Assembly: GCA_963691755.1 (NCBI GenBank)
Contig: OY829366.1
Coordinates: 2,914,001-2,978,000 of the forward strand
Source: Dinoroseobacter sp013215265
GTDB taxonomy: Bacteria; Pseudomonadota; Alphaproteobacteria; Rhodobacterales; Rhodobacteraceae
Direction of reading: 5' to 3'
Length of the DNA: 64,000 bases
Both the position numbers and the translations under genes were made by a program. A model generated the notes under the pieces. That model searched no databases and was not told the origin of the DNA. It saw nothing but the letters and a program-made list of their open reading frames with translations. Shown piece by piece: positions 1 to 8,704 of this stretch (the first letter of the stretch is position 1; each line of letters opens with the position of its first letter).

Positions 1-622
1 GGATCAGCTCGACAAGGCCACCACACAGAACAGCCTGCTCACCGAAGAGGTCAGTTTCACATTCTTCACGGAAGTTGGTTTCAATAATGCCCGAGCGACC
101 ACCACCGATGGCGGAGCAATAGCTGAGGCCGATTTCTAATGCTTTGCCGGTCGCATCATTGTGTACCGCAACAAGGCACGGCACACCGCCACCTTTGGTG
201 AATTCACCGCGCACCGTGTGACCTGGGCCCTTGGGCGCCATCATGATCACGTCCACGCCGGGCTTGGGATCAATCAGACCGAAATGCACGTTCAGGCCGT
301 GGGCAAACGCGATTGCAGACCCTTCACGGATATTGTCGTGAACGTATTTCTTGTAGGTTTCTGCCTGCAATTCGTCGGGCATGGTAAACATGATCACATC
401 GCACCAAGCTGCTGCTTCGGCGATCCCCATAACCTTCAGGCCTTCGCCCTCAGCTTTTTGGGCCGACGCAGAGCCTTCACGCAGCGCCACAACAAGGTTC
501 TTGGCGCCGCTGTCACGCAAGTTCAGCGCGTGCGCATGGCCTTGCGAACCGTAGCCAAGAATGGCGACTTTCTTGTCTTTGATCAGGTTGATGTCACAGT
601 CACGGTCGTAATAGACGCGCAT
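1..622 (-). CDS. ilvC: Ketol-acid reductoisomerase, N-terminal part (runs off the window)
   Basis: Converts acetolactate or acetohydroxybutyrate to the dihydroxy-acid with NADPH and Mg2+, the second common step of branched-chain amino acid synthesis in the cytoplasm. The reverse strand reads MRVYYDRDCDINLIKDKK and then a Rossmann dinucleotide motif GYGSQGHAHALNLRDSG near residues 24-40, followed by the conserved MAPKGPGHTVR stretch. About 207 of the usual ~340 residues are present; the C-terminal metal-binding domain lies beyond base 1. The ATG at 622-620 is the natural family start. It is divergent from two AsnC/Lrp regulators, which are plausible regulators of it; that link is inferred from position only. 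Confidence 0.97.
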   Translation of the reverse strand, partial: MRVYYDRDCDINLIKDKKVAILGYGSQGHAHALNLRDSGAKNLVVALREGSASAQKAEGEGLKVMGIAEAAAWCDVIMFTMPDELQAETYKKYVHDNIREGSAIAFAHGLNVHFGLIDPKPGVDVIMMAPKGPGHTVRGEFTKGGGVPCLVAVHNDATGKALEIGLSYCSAIGGGRSGIIETNFREECETDLFGEQAVLCGGLVELI

Positions 623-711
623 GGATTTTCCTCCGAAAGGTGTTGAATTGGCGCGACAATGCCAAACACCACACTCACAAAACTTGCAATCTTCAACAAA
701 AATACCCAAAG

Positions 712-732
712 AGTGCAATATTCATGTGCACT
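712..732. promoter_or_regulatory. Inverted repeat between ilvC and the Lrp genes, possible AsnC/Lrp operator
   Basis: Arms AGTGCA and TGCACT enclose nine AT-rich bases. The site sits 23 bases before the first Lrp-type start codon and about 90 bases before ilvC. AsnC/Lrp proteins usually bind imperfect palindromes with AT-rich centres in their own promoters, so this is a candidate autoregulatory site. The function is inferred from symmetry and place only. Confidence 0.4.
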
Positions 733-754
733 TTTTATTATATTTTGAATTTTC

Positions 755-1210
755 ATGCTTGATGATACCGACCGCAGGCTTCTTCGCTATCTGCAAAGTG
801 ACCCGTCAGCCAGTACTGCCGAGCTTGCAGATCGTGCCGGTGTCAGCACCGCCGTTGCTTGGCGGCGGCTGGACAAACTGACCGAAGCTGGGGTGCTGCA
901 GGGGATTGAGGCGGTGATCGACTGGCGCGCCCTGGGCTTTGGGGTGGAGGTCAGTCTGCGCATCACATTGGACAAGACCCAGACAAACGCCTTCGACGAG
1001 ATGATTTTCGCTGCGCGCGCGGTCCCTGAGGTGATCGAAATCCAGACATTCCTTGGTCGGGTCGATTTGCGACTGAACGTGCTCGCCCGTGACATGGCCC
1101 ATTACACGCAAGTCTATCGTGACCGCATCCTGACGCTGCCCCATGTTCAGGATATCGAACAGCTGATGCTTGTCTCGACGGTCAAGGCAGATGAGGCCCT
1201 CCCGCTATGA
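755..1210 (+). CDS. AsnC/Lrp-family transcriptional regulator (first of a tandem pair)
   Basis: A 151-residue DNA-binding regulator of the feast/famine type. Residues 1-60 form the AsnC helix-turn-helix: MLDDTDRRLLRYLQ opens it and AVAWRRLDKLTEAGVL is the recognition region. The rest is the RAM (ligand-sensing, oligomerising) domain, containing GFGVEVSLRITL and VPEVIEIQTFLG. Length is normal for the family. No clear Shine-Dalgarno sequence precedes the ATG, which follows an AT-rich stretch. The stop overlaps the start of the next regulator by four bases, so the two are probably translated together and may form hetero-oligomers. The ligand is unknown; its position opposite ilvC suggests amino-acid sensing. 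Confidence 0.93.
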   Translation: MLDDTDRRLLRYLQSDPSASTAELADRAGVSTAVAWRRLDKLTEAGVLQGIEAVIDWRALGFGVEVSLRITLDKTQTNAFDEMIFAARAVPEVIEIQTFLGRVDLRLNVLARDMAHYTQVYRDRILTLPHVQDIEQLMLVSTVKADEALPL

Positions 1211-1668
1211 GCCTTGATCTTGATGACATCGACCGCGCAGTGCTGCGTGAACTGGCCCGGGATGCCCGGCAGCCCGCGAGTGCGCTGGGTCGCAAACTGG
1301 GTTTGAGCCAACCTGCCGCATGGCGCCGGATAAAGCGGTTGGAAGATGCAAATGTCATTTCGGGCCGCCGCGTTCGGCTGGATGCGACCACGCTGGGCTT
1401 TGGCGTGACAGTTTTTCTGGGGGTGAAGCTGGCCACCAAGGGACGCACCAGTGTTGCCGATTTTGAGCGTGCGATCACCGCGATCCCGGAAGTGCAGGTG
1501 GTTCAGCATGTTCTGGGCGCCTATGATTACCGCTTGCGGGTCGTCGCCCGGGATCTGAGCGATTTTGAGCGTGTTTTGCGACGCAGGATCATGACGCTTC
1601 CCGGGGTTGGGGAGGTCGAGGCGAATGTGCTTTTGACCGAGGAACAGCGCCCGGGTCCGCTGGGCTAG
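1207..1668 (+). CDS. AsnC/Lrp-family transcriptional regulator (second of a tandem pair)
   Basis: A 153-residue paralogue of the preceding gene with the same plan: an N-terminal AsnC helix-turn-helix (LDDIDRAVLRELARDAR, then PAAWRRIKRLEDANVI) and a C-terminal RAM domain (TLGFGVTVFLGVKL, IPEVQVVQHVLGAYDYRL). Its ATG overlaps the upstream stop as ATGA. Both genes share the unusual AWRR sequence in the recognition helix, which suggests a local duplication with similar DNA targets. The downstream gene metZ has its own riboswitch and terminator, so this pair probably forms a separate transcript. Confidence 0.93.
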   Translation: MSLDLDDIDRAVLRELARDARQPASALGRKLGLSQPAAWRRIKRLEDANVISGRRVRLDATTLGFGVTVFLGVKLATKGRTSVADFERAITAIPEVQVVQHVLGAYDYRLRVVARDLSDFERVLRRRIMTLPGVGEVEANVLLTEEQRPGPLG

Positions 1669-1747
1669 GGCCTACACACGTGCGATCTTAAGCGACCAAC
1701 GCGCGCTGACATCTTGACCCTTGCTGCGCTGCAGCTTATCCAAGCCC

Positions 1748-1813
1748 CGTGGTGATTTGATGCCAGATTGCAGACCACGTTGGGCAAAGACCCTTCAAAA
1801 CTTGCTAAAGAGG
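1748..1813 (+). promoter_or_regulatory. SAM-II riboswitch aptamer upstream of metZ
   Basis: The stretch fits the SAM-II (metA) consensus: a 5' stem arm CGTGGT at 1748-1753 followed by GATTTGA, then GATTGCAG, the 3' arm ACCACG at 1774-1779, and a downstream pseudoknot strand GCTAAAGAGG ending near 1813. SAM-II aptamers bind S-adenosylmethionine and are typical of alphaproteobacterial methionine genes, often metZ or metX. High SAM should favour terminator formation or block expression. A perfect intrinsic terminator follows directly, which supports transcriptional control. Confidence 0.9.
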
Positions 1814-1821
1814 TTTCGGTC

Positions 1822-1856
1822 CCCCCCGATGCCTTGGTGGCGTTCGGGGGATTTTT
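1822..1856 (+). terminator. Intrinsic terminator, expression platform of the SAM-II riboswitch
   Basis: CCCCCGA at 1823-1829 pairs with TCGGGGG at 1844-1850, with inner GCC/GGC pairing, and is followed by ATTTTT. It lies between the aptamer and the metZ ATG, 30 bases before the start codon, as expected for SAM-controlled attenuation. Confidence 0.85.
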
Positions 1857-1885
1857 ATGCCGGATCTGTCTGGCAGGAGAAGACG

Positions 1886-3064
1886 ATGACCGATTGGAAC
1901 ACCCGCACCAAGCTTGTGCATGCCGGTACGCGGCGCAGTCAGTACAACGAAGTCTCAGAAGCGATCTTTCTGACCCAAGGGTTTGTTTATGACACCGCGG
2001 AAGATGCGGAAGCGCGCTTCATCGAAACCGGTCCGGACGAATACATCTACGCACGCTACGGCAACCCGACGGTGCGGATGTTCGAGGAACGCATCGCCGC
2101 GCTGGAAGGGACCGAGGACGCTTTTGCGACGGCATCGGGCATGGCGGCGGTCAATGGGGCTATGACCTCGATGCTGCGGGCGGGTGATCACGTGGTCTCA
2201 GCGCGCGCGCTCTTTGGATCATGTCTGTATATTCTTGAAGACATCCTGACCCGCTACGGGGTCGAGGTGACTTTCGTGGACGGCACCGATCTTGACCAAT
2301 GGAAGGCCGCAATCCGTTCGGATACGAAAGCCGTTTTCTTTGAGTCACTGTCCAATCCGACGCTTGAGGTGATTGATATCAAGGGTGTCGCGGAACTTGC
2401 GCACGCAGTTGGCGCGACGGTGGTTGTGGACAATGTCTTTGCCACACCGGTCTTCTCGCGCGCGGTGGAACTGGGGGCTGATGTCGTTGTGTATTCGGCG
2501 ACCAAGCATATCGATGGACAGGGGCGGTGTCTTGGCGGTGTCATCTGTGCCAGCCGCGACTTCATTCGCAAAACGGCGGAACCTTATCTGAAACATACCG
2601 GCGGTGCGCTTAGCCCTTTCAATGCCTGGGTGATGCTGAAAGGGATGGAAACGCTGGATCTGCGGTGCAGGGCACAAGCAGATACGGCACTGGCGATCGC
2701 GCAAGCTGTGCAGGGGCACGAAAAACTCGCAAATACCATTTATCCGCACCTTGCAGATCATCCTCAGCATGCACTTGCCATGGAGACGATGGAAAAAGGC
2801 GGTACGGTTCTGTCGCTGGACATCAAAGGCGGCAAAGACGCCGCGTTCCGGTTTTTGAATGCGCTTCAGATCGTAACGATCTCCAACAATTTGGGCGATG
2901 CGAAATCCATCGCAACGCACCCGACCACGACCACGCATCAGCGGCTCACGGATGCGCAACGCGCGTCGCTTGGCATTACAGATGGCCTCGTGCGGTTCTC
3001 GGTCGGACTGGAAGATACGCAAGATCTGATTGCAGATGTGCTTGCAGGTCTCGACGCGGTTTGA
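1886..3064 (+). CDS. metZ: O-succinylhomoserine sulfhydrylase
   Basis: A 392-residue PLP enzyme of the Cys/Met metabolism family that makes homocysteine directly from O-succinylhomoserine and sulfide. Seen in the sequence: the AGTRRSQYNEVSEAIFLTQG opening, YARYGNPTVRMFE, the substrate region DNVFATPVFSRA, and the PLP-lysine motif YSATKHIDGQGR. The C-terminal SIATHPTTTTHQRL and VRFSVGLED stretches are typical of MetZ. The start MTDWNTRTKL is chosen because it has GGAGA nearby and follows the riboswitch terminator; the reading frame stays open upstream but that part is riboswitch RNA. MetZ rather than MetB/MetC is favoured by length and by the SAM-II control. Confidence 0.93.
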   Translation: MTDWNTRTKLVHAGTRRSQYNEVSEAIFLTQGFVYDTAEDAEARFIETGPDEYIYARYGNPTVRMFEERIAALEGTEDAFATASGMAAVNGAMTSMLRAGDHVVSARALFGSCLYILEDILTRYGVEVTFVDGTDLDQWKAAIRSDTKAVFFESLSNPTLEVIDIKGVAELAHAVGATVVVDNVFATPVFSRAVELGADVVVYSATKHIDGQGRCLGGVICASRDFIRKTAEPYLKHTGGALSPFNAWVMLKGMETLDLRCRAQADTALAIAQAVQGHEKLANTIYPHLADHPQHALAMETMEKGGTVLSLDIKGGKDAAFRFLNALQIVTISNNLGDAKSIATHPTTTTHQRLTDAQRASLGITDGLVRFSVGLEDTQDLIADVLAGLDAV

Positions 3065-3196
3065 TCTGGAATTTGGCGGTTCGCTTTACGCATGCGCCCG
3101 CAGTCCTTTCGGACACCTCTGGCTGGTGCGGCACAGAACCACCAATGGCACGAGGGTGATGGACAAAGCCCTCTTTGCCACGCGACAAAGGTTCCC

Positions 3197-3931
3197 ATGA
3201 AGACAACGCTGATCCTGCAACTGCGCCCCGAAGACGAAGCGGCCGATGGTGAGTTTGAAGCCATGCTGCGCAAGTCCGGTCTTTCCGCAGAACAAACCAC
3301 GCGCGTGCGGCTGGATCAAAACGCGGACGTGAGCGGCCTTGAGCTGAACAACTTCTGTTCCGTGATCGTTGGCGGAGGGCCGGGATGCGTGTCTGACGAT
3401 CCCGCCACGAAAGACCCGGTGGAAGCGCAGATCGAAGCCTCGATTTTGTCCATGATGCCCGAGATCACCGAACGGGATATTCCGTATCTGGGATGCTGCT
3501 ACGGCATCGGCGTCCTTGCCCATCATCTGGGTGCTGATGTGTCAAAGAAGGCCTATGGCGAGCCGATTGGCGCTGTGCCCTGCCACATCACCGAAGACGG
3601 CGCACGCGATCCGTTGCTGGCCGATCTTCCAGACAGGTTTGACGCGTTCGTCGGCCATAAGGAAGCGGTGCAAAACTTACCGGCCGGCGCAGTGCATCTG
3701 GTTTCTTCCGACCCCTGCCCGTTTCAGATGATCCGGTACAAGCAGAACGTTTATGCCACGCAATTCCATCCCGAAGCCGACGGACAGGAGTTCGCAAACC
3801 GTATCCGCATCTACCGCAACAAGGGATACTTTGCGCCAGAAGAGGCCGAGAGCCTGACCGCGCAATGCCTGGCAGAAAATGTGCATGTCCCGGAAATGAT
3901 TTTGCGAAATTTCGTAACCGCCTATTCCTGA
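3197..3931 (+). CDS. Class I glutamine amidotransferase domain protein (GuaA-like)
   Basis: A 244-residue stand-alone glutaminase domain. The nucleophile elbow YLGCCYGIGVLAHHLG (Cys near residue 102) and the catalytic histidine in ATQFHPEAD (near residue 193) match class I amidotransferases related to the N-terminal half of GMP synthase. There is no synthetase domain, so the acceptor substrate cannot be named; such orphan proteins often hydrolyse gamma-glutamyl bonds. The start MKTTLILQL was chosen because upstream codons are low-quality sequence. It lies 130 bases after metZ in the same direction, with no clear terminator between, so co-transcription is possible. Confidence 0.88.
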   Translation: MKTTLILQLRPEDEAADGEFEAMLRKSGLSAEQTTRVRLDQNADVSGLELNNFCSVIVGGGPGCVSDDPATKDPVEAQIEASILSMMPEITERDIPYLGCCYGIGVLAHHLGADVSKKAYGEPIGAVPCHITEDGARDPLLADLPDRFDAFVGHKEAVQNLPAGAVHLVSSDPCPFQMIRYKQNVYATQFHPEADGQEFANRIRIYRNKGYFAPEEAESLTAQCLAENVHVPEMILRNFVTAYS

Positions 3932-4069
3932 ACAATTTTTCTTGCCCAGAGTCGTCGCGAAAGTGATCCGAACGGTCGCCCTAAGCGTATCAGTAGCAAA
4001 ATCAAGGCTGTCAGTTTCAGCCTAAAACCCCATATGCTGAGTACGAACAGGACGAAGAGGCTGCCTTTC

Positions 4070-5170
4070 ATGAACTTTCACGCTCCAAATATTGATCGTG
4101 AGCCCACCGCGATGGAGGCTGCCGATGCCCTGGCAACTCTGCGGGCTTGGGCGAAAACCGCTGAACCTGCCGACGTGGCTGCGCTGGAACCTGCGCTGGG
4201 TCACCTGATGCCCGGGAGTGTCCCTGACTACCCGGCCATGGCGCGCGCCTACCCCGAGGAATTCGTGGTGGACGCGGCCTATCGCGCGACCTTGCCGGAT
4301 CTACAGAACGGGCCCGCAAGCTTGATCAAAGGCGCGAAACGCCAGATCCAGCATGTCGGTATTTCAAACTTTCGTCTGCCGGTGCGCTTCCAGACCCGGG
4401 GCGGCGCCCCGCTGATGCTTGAAACATCTGTGACCGGGACTGTCAGTCTCGACGCAGAGAAGAAGGGCATCAACATGTCGCGCATCATGCGCAGCTTTTA
4501 TAAGCACGCTGAAGCAACCTTCAGCTTCGATGTGATCGAAAAAGCTTTGGATGACTACAAGACCGATCTGGAGAGCTTCGACGCACGCATTCAAATGCGT
4601 CTGTCCTTCCCGATGCAGATCGAAAGCCTTCGCTCGGGACTGTCTGGATATCAATATTACGATATCGCGCTGGAGCTGGTCGAAAAGGCCGGGGTCCGCA
4701 AGAAAATCGTACATCTGGATTATGTGTATTCATCCACCTGCCCGTGCTCGCTGGAACTGTCAGAGCACGCGAGACAGTTTCGCGGACAATTGGCGACACC
4801 GCATTCGCAACGGTCGGTTGCGCGCCTGTCGGTCGTCGTCGATGAGGCGGCACCATGCCTGTGGTTTGAGAACCTGATTGAGGCCGCGCGCCGCGCCGTG
4901 CCAACCGAAACACAAGTGATGGTGAAACGCGAAGACGAACAGGCCTTTGCAGAGCTGAACGCGGCAAACCCAATTTTTGTTGAAGATGCGGCGCGTCTGT
5001 TCGCCGAGCAATTGCAGACCGACCATCGGATCGGCGACTTCCGGGTGGTGGCCAGCCACCAGGAAAGCCTGCACAGCCATGATGCGGTGTCTGTTTTGAC
5101 GGAAGGCCCTACGTTTGAAGCGGACAGCCTGGACCCTCGCCTGTTCCAGTCGCTATTTCACGTTGGCTAA
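4070..5170 (+). CDS. folE2: GTP cyclohydrolase FolE2 (type IB)
   Basis: Converts GTP to 7,8-dihydroneopterin triphosphate, the first step of folate synthesis, with a metal-relaxed enzyme unrelated to FolE. The protein is 366 residues and carries the FolE2 signatures VGISNFRLPV, GTVSLDAEKKGINMSRIMRSF, and the metal-ligand segment YVYSSTCPCSLELSEHA with its conserved cysteine. SVARLSVVVD and the C-terminal SHQESLHSHDAV also fit. AAGAGG lies nine bases before the ATG. In some bacteria folE2 is the zinc-starvation isoenzyme under Zur, but I see no convincing Zur box here, and it may be the only GTP cyclohydrolase. Confidence 0.93.
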   Translation: MNFHAPNIDREPTAMEAADALATLRAWAKTAEPADVAALEPALGHLMPGSVPDYPAMARAYPEEFVVDAAYRATLPDLQNGPASLIKGAKRQIQHVGISNFRLPVRFQTRGGAPLMLETSVTGTVSLDAEKKGINMSRIMRSFYKHAEATFSFDVIEKALDDYKTDLESFDARIQMRLSFPMQIESLRSGLSGYQYYDIALELVEKAGVRKKIVHLDYVYSSTCPCSLELSEHARQFRGQLATPHSQRSVARLSVVVDEAAPCLWFENLIEAARRAVPTETQVMVKREDEQAFAELNAANPIFVEDAARLFAEQLQTDHRIGDFRVVASHQESLHSHDAVSVLTEGPTFEADSLDPRLFQSLFHVG

Positions 5171-5220
5171 ACCATCATTATGCAGCAAAGACGCTCGATT
5201 GCAGAGCTTCTGAAGAGTGC

Positions 5221-6915
5221 TTAGCTGTGCTCTTCGGCCGCGATGGCAGCCAACGCCCGATTGTAGGCTTTGAGCGCATCCACATGGGTCACAGCCCCGA
5301 GCAGTTTGGGGGCGGTCCGTGCGCTTCCGGGTGAAACGACGGGCATGAACCCACCGCCAGCCCCGCGATCGAGGATCGGCAACGCCTCTTCCAGCGTTGC
5401 ACTTGCCGAAAGAAACTTTCCATCCGCGATCATGTCCCAAAGATCGTCTTCAGGGGGCGCGTGCGCATGACCAAGGGGCCGCATAATGCGACCGACCCTG
5501 ACGGTTGCCAGCAGATAGGCCTGCGGACCTGCCGCAAGATGCACGTTGCGATGTTCAAGCTGCGTCAGGAAGAAAGACCTGTCCACGAGACGCGAAGACA
5601 CCACTGTGGACAGCGACACCGAAACCATGACGGCGATTCCGGTTTGCCAGTCGCCGGTCAGCTCAAAGACGATAAGCGTCGTCGAGATCGGCGCCCCAAG
5701 GACTGCCGCGGCAACAGCCCCCATGCCGGCAAGCGCGTAAAGGGTTTCCGAACCGGATACTTCCGGGAAAACCCCCGTGGCCACCAGACCGAAAGCAAGG
5801 CCAACGAGGGCACCTATCATCAGTGCTGGGGAAAAGATGCCCCCGCCCATGCGGCCTGTCATGGTGATGGAAACGGCAATCACTTTGAGCGCTGCAAAAA
5901 CAATCGCTTCATGCAGCAAGAGCGATCCGGTCAGCGCCGCACTTGTGGTCTGATACCCCACGCCGATGATGTGCGGATACCAGATGGCGAGCGCCCCCAG
6001 CAGCACGCCAGCGAGGGCCGGGCGCAGATATGGCGGCAGACCCGTTGCATCCTGCAGGTAGGTTCCGATCTTGTCCGTCAGAAAGACGCTGCGCATCAGA
6101 ACGACGGCGACGATCCCCGAGACCAGGCCGAGGATTAGGAAGGCGGGCAGTTCAACATAGAATGCCAAAGCGCCACCTTCGGGCGGCAGGGAAAACTCGG
6201 TGATATCGCCAAATTCCAATCGGTTGATGACCGTTCCGGCAACCGATGCGATCACGATGGGGGCAAAGGCGTGCAGTGCGAAATGGCGCAGGACAACCTC
6301 TAGCGCGAAGAGCGCGCCTGCAATGGGCGCGTTAAAGCTTGCGGAGACCGCAGCAGCCACGGCACAGCCCAACAGATCACGTCCGGTGATACCATCTGCG
6401 TGCAGACGCGTTGAAACCCAGCTGGAAATGACTGCCGCTAAGTGGACCACAGGCCCTTCGCGGCCCGTCGACCCGCCTGTGGAAAGGGTGATAAGAGAGA
6501 CTGCAGCACTGGCAAGCCCCTCTTTATGCTCCACCCGGCCGTCATTAAGGGCCGCGCCTTCGATCACGTCGGCGACGCCGCGCGAGCGCCCGTCGCGCGT
6601 GGTCCAATGCAGCAACAGCCCCAATGCAAGACCGCCCAGGGTCGGTACAATCAGGAGCCAATACCAAGAGAGGGTTGCTGCATGGCTGGCAAGTTCACGC
6701 ACATCATCATGGCCGTAAACAAAAGTCTGAAGCGCGGTGATCCCTTTGCGGAAAAACAAGGCAGCAAACCCGGCCGCAATCCCGATCACAAGAGCAATGA
6801 ACCAGAACTGGACTTGGCTGGGTCCCCTGTGACGGACGACCTGCCAGCCTTGACGCAGCGCGTGCCTTGCGGCCGTGACTTGGCTTTTCACAGGGTCTGT
6901 GCGGTGCTGGGACAC
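5221..6915 (-). CDS. ClC-family chloride channel/antiporter
   Basis: A 564-residue inner-membrane protein of the voltage-gated chloride channel family. It shows the ClC selectivity-filter motifs GSTGREGPVVHLAA (about residues 150-163), GGGIFSPALMIGA and the later GAPISTTLIVFELTGD. About ten to twelve hydrophobic segments fill residues 35-460. The remaining C-terminus is soluble, about 100 residues, resembling a degenerate CBS pair. The start is a GTG; no better in-frame ATG precedes the first membrane segment. Whether it is a channel or an H+/Cl- exchanger cannot be decided by eye. It converges on folE2 with 50 bases between. Confidence 0.9.
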   Translation of the reverse strand: MSQHRTDPVKSQVTAARHALRQGWQVVRHRGPSQVQFWFIALVIGIAAGFAALFFRKGITALQTFVYGHDDVRELASHAATLSWYWLLIVPTLGGLALGLLLHWTTRDGRSRGVADVIEGAALNDGRVEHKEGLASAAVSLITLSTGGSTGREGPVVHLAAVISSWVSTRLHADGITGRDLLGCAVAAAVSASFNAPIAGALFALEVVLRHFALHAFAPIVIASVAGTVINRLEFGDITEFSLPPEGGALAFYVELPAFLILGLVSGIVAVVLMRSVFLTDKIGTYLQDATGLPPYLRPALAGVLLGALAIWYPHIIGVGYQTTSAALTGSLLLHEAIVFAALKVIAVSITMTGRMGGGIFSPALMIGALVGLAFGLVATGVFPEVSGSETLYALAGMGAVAAAVLGAPISTTLIVFELTGDWQTGIAVMVSVSLSTVVSSRLVDRSFFLTQLEHRNVHLAAGPQAYLLATVRVGRIMRPLGHAHAPPEDDLWDMIADGKFLSASATLEEALPILDRGAGGGFMPVVSPGSARTAPKLLGAVTHVDALKAYNRALAAIAAEEHS

Positions 6916-7008
6916 GCGCGGGGCCTTTTCTAGAAGTTTCGGGGTCTTAGAAGACCTCTTCTTTGTTCATATGCGATGTCTGCACGTGCTCCAAGGGGGT
7001 GCGCAATG

Positions 7009-8673
7009 CTATCCGCCCAGAAGCTCGCGTGCCTGTGCGCGTGCGGCATCGGTTACACGGTCTCCTGACAACATGCGGGCAAGTTCGTCGATACGGTCGG
7101 ACACGGCAAGCGGGACAACCGTGGACAGCGTGATGTCTGCACCATCTTGGGTTTCGATCCTTTTTTCGACGCGCCAATGATGTCCGCCCTTGGCCGCAAC
7201 CTGCGGCGAGTGCGTTACGACCAGGACCTGTGCACCATCGGCCAATGCGGCAAGGCGCTTTCCGACGGCGTCCGCTGTGGCGCCGCCGACCCCGCGGTCA
7301 ATTTCGTCAAAAATCAATGTTTTTGGGTCTTCACCGGCGGCAAGACAGACCTTCAAAGCCAAAAGAAAACGCGAAAGTTCACCGCCAGATGCGATCTTGT
7401 TGAGGGGCCCTGCCGGAGCACCCGGATTTGTGGCAACGGTGAATGTCACTGTGTCCCGACCCTCTGGTCCCGGTGGAGCGGTCTCGATAACGGTTTTGAA
7501 CTGAGCACGTTCCATCTTGAGCGGGGCGAGCTCCGCCGCCATTGCGCTGTCCAGCAGTGCGGCTGCCTCCTTGCGCGCATTTGTCAGTTGAACAGCCGCG
7601 CCTTCATAACGCGCATCCGCGTCTGAAAGTGCCTGGCGCAATTTTCCAATCTCACCTTCACCGGCATCCAGCGCACTCAGGCGTACCCGCAGATTTTCCG
7701 CGAACGTGCCCAGATCATCAGGTTGCACCTGATGCTTCCGTGCAAGCGCCCGGATCGCAAACAGCCGCTCTTCTGTGCGTTCGAGCTCTAGCGGATCAAA
7801 GGAGAGGCTTTGGAGTGTGTCTTCAACTCCAGAAATGGCTTCGGACAATTCCAGCATTGCGCGTGAAAGCGCCTCAAGTGTTGGATCAAGCCTGCCCTCG
7901 GCACGATCTGCCACGGATTCGAGCCATCGTATGGCATCTGCGATCTGCCCTTCGGCTCTGTCACCGGTCAGCGCATAATGCGCTGCAGTGATGTCATCCC
8001 GGATGCGCTCGGCCTGCTGCATAAGCCTGCGGGTCGCATCAAGCTGCGCATCTTCGCCCGGCTCGGGGGCAAGGCCGTCCAGTTCTGCCACCGCATGCCG
8101 CAGAAAATCTTCCTCTGCGGCCACGTCCGACAAGGCAGTCTCTGCTTCAATCAAAGCCTTTTCTGCAGCAATCCGTGTGGCCCACGCCGATTTCGTGGCG
8201 GCAAGCGGCTCTGCAATTCCGGCGTAGGCGTCGAGCAATCGACGATGTCCTTTGGGATCAAGCAGTCCGCGATCGTCATGCTGTCCGTGCAATTCCACCA
8301 GCGTTTCACCAATGCTGCGAAGGGTGGCAGCTGTTACACTTTTATCGTTGACGCGCGCCGTTTTTCGACCTTCCGCAGTTTGGCTGCGCGCGATGATTAA
8401 CTCGCCATCTTCCAAGTCGATCCCAGCTTCTGCCAAGAGCGTTTCGGCTGGGTGACCTTCGGACAATTGAAAAACCGCGGTCACCTCAGCCCGACTGGCC
8501 CCTTGTCGCACCAAATCGCCGCGACCACGCCAGCCGAGCACGGCACCAAGCGCGTCAAGTAGTATGGATTTGCCTGCTCCGGTTTCCCCGGTCAGCACGT
8601 TTAATCCCGGCTGAAACGCAATGTCCAACCGATCAATGATCAGGATGTCCCGGATTTCCAAGCTGAGCAGCAT
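7009..8673 (-). CDS. recN: DNA repair protein RecN
   Basis: An SMC-like ATPase of 554 residues that acts early in double-strand break repair. The N-terminus MLLSLEIRDILIIDRLDIAF leads into a Walker A GETGAGKSILLDAL near residues 29-42. The middle is coiled coil, and the C-terminus has the ABC signature ASGGELSRFLLALK, Walker B TLIFDEIDRGVGG and the histidine switch VLVVTHSPQVAA. It follows bamD in the same direction with a 31-base gap, so it likely ends the lpxC-bamD-recN transcript. Confidence 0.97.
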   Translation of the reverse strand: MLLSLEIRDILIIDRLDIAFQPGLNVLTGETGAGKSILLDALGAVLGWRGRGDLVRQGASRAEVTAVFQLSEGHPAETLLAEAGIDLEDGELIIARSQTAEGRKTARVNDKSVTAATLRSIGETLVELHGQHDDRGLLDPKGHRRLLDAYAGIAEPLAATKSAWATRIAAEKALIEAETALSDVAAEEDFLRHAVAELDGLAPEPGEDAQLDATRRLMQQAERIRDDITAAHYALTGDRAEGQIADAIRWLESVADRAEGRLDPTLEALSRAMLELSEAISGVEDTLQSLSFDPLELERTEERLFAIRALARKHQVQPDDLGTFAENLRVRLSALDAGEGEIGKLRQALSDADARYEGAAVQLTNARKEAAALLDSAMAAELAPLKMERAQFKTVIETAPPGPEGRDTVTFTVATNPGAPAGPLNKIASGGELSRFLLALKVCLAAGEDPKTLIFDEIDRGVGGATADAVGKRLAALADGAQVLVVTHSPQVAAKGGHHWRVEKRIETQDGADITLSTVVPLAVSDRIDELARMLSGDRVTDAARAQARELLGG

Positions 8674-8704
8674 CGCCCGGCGACCTTCCGTCAGAGCGTC
8701 TCGA

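Noticed and set aside
161..646. Open frame on the plus strand over ilvC
   Set aside because: ilvC is certain on the minus strand from its motifs.
3932..4069. Possible Zur box before folE2
   Set aside because: No GTTAT-like palindrome with ATAAC was found; only an imperfect AGGCTG/CAGCCT hairpin near 4005-4023.
5461..6138. Open frame of 225 codons antisense to the ClC channel gene
   Set aside because: Composition is rich in Arg, His and Gln as in shadows; no motifs.
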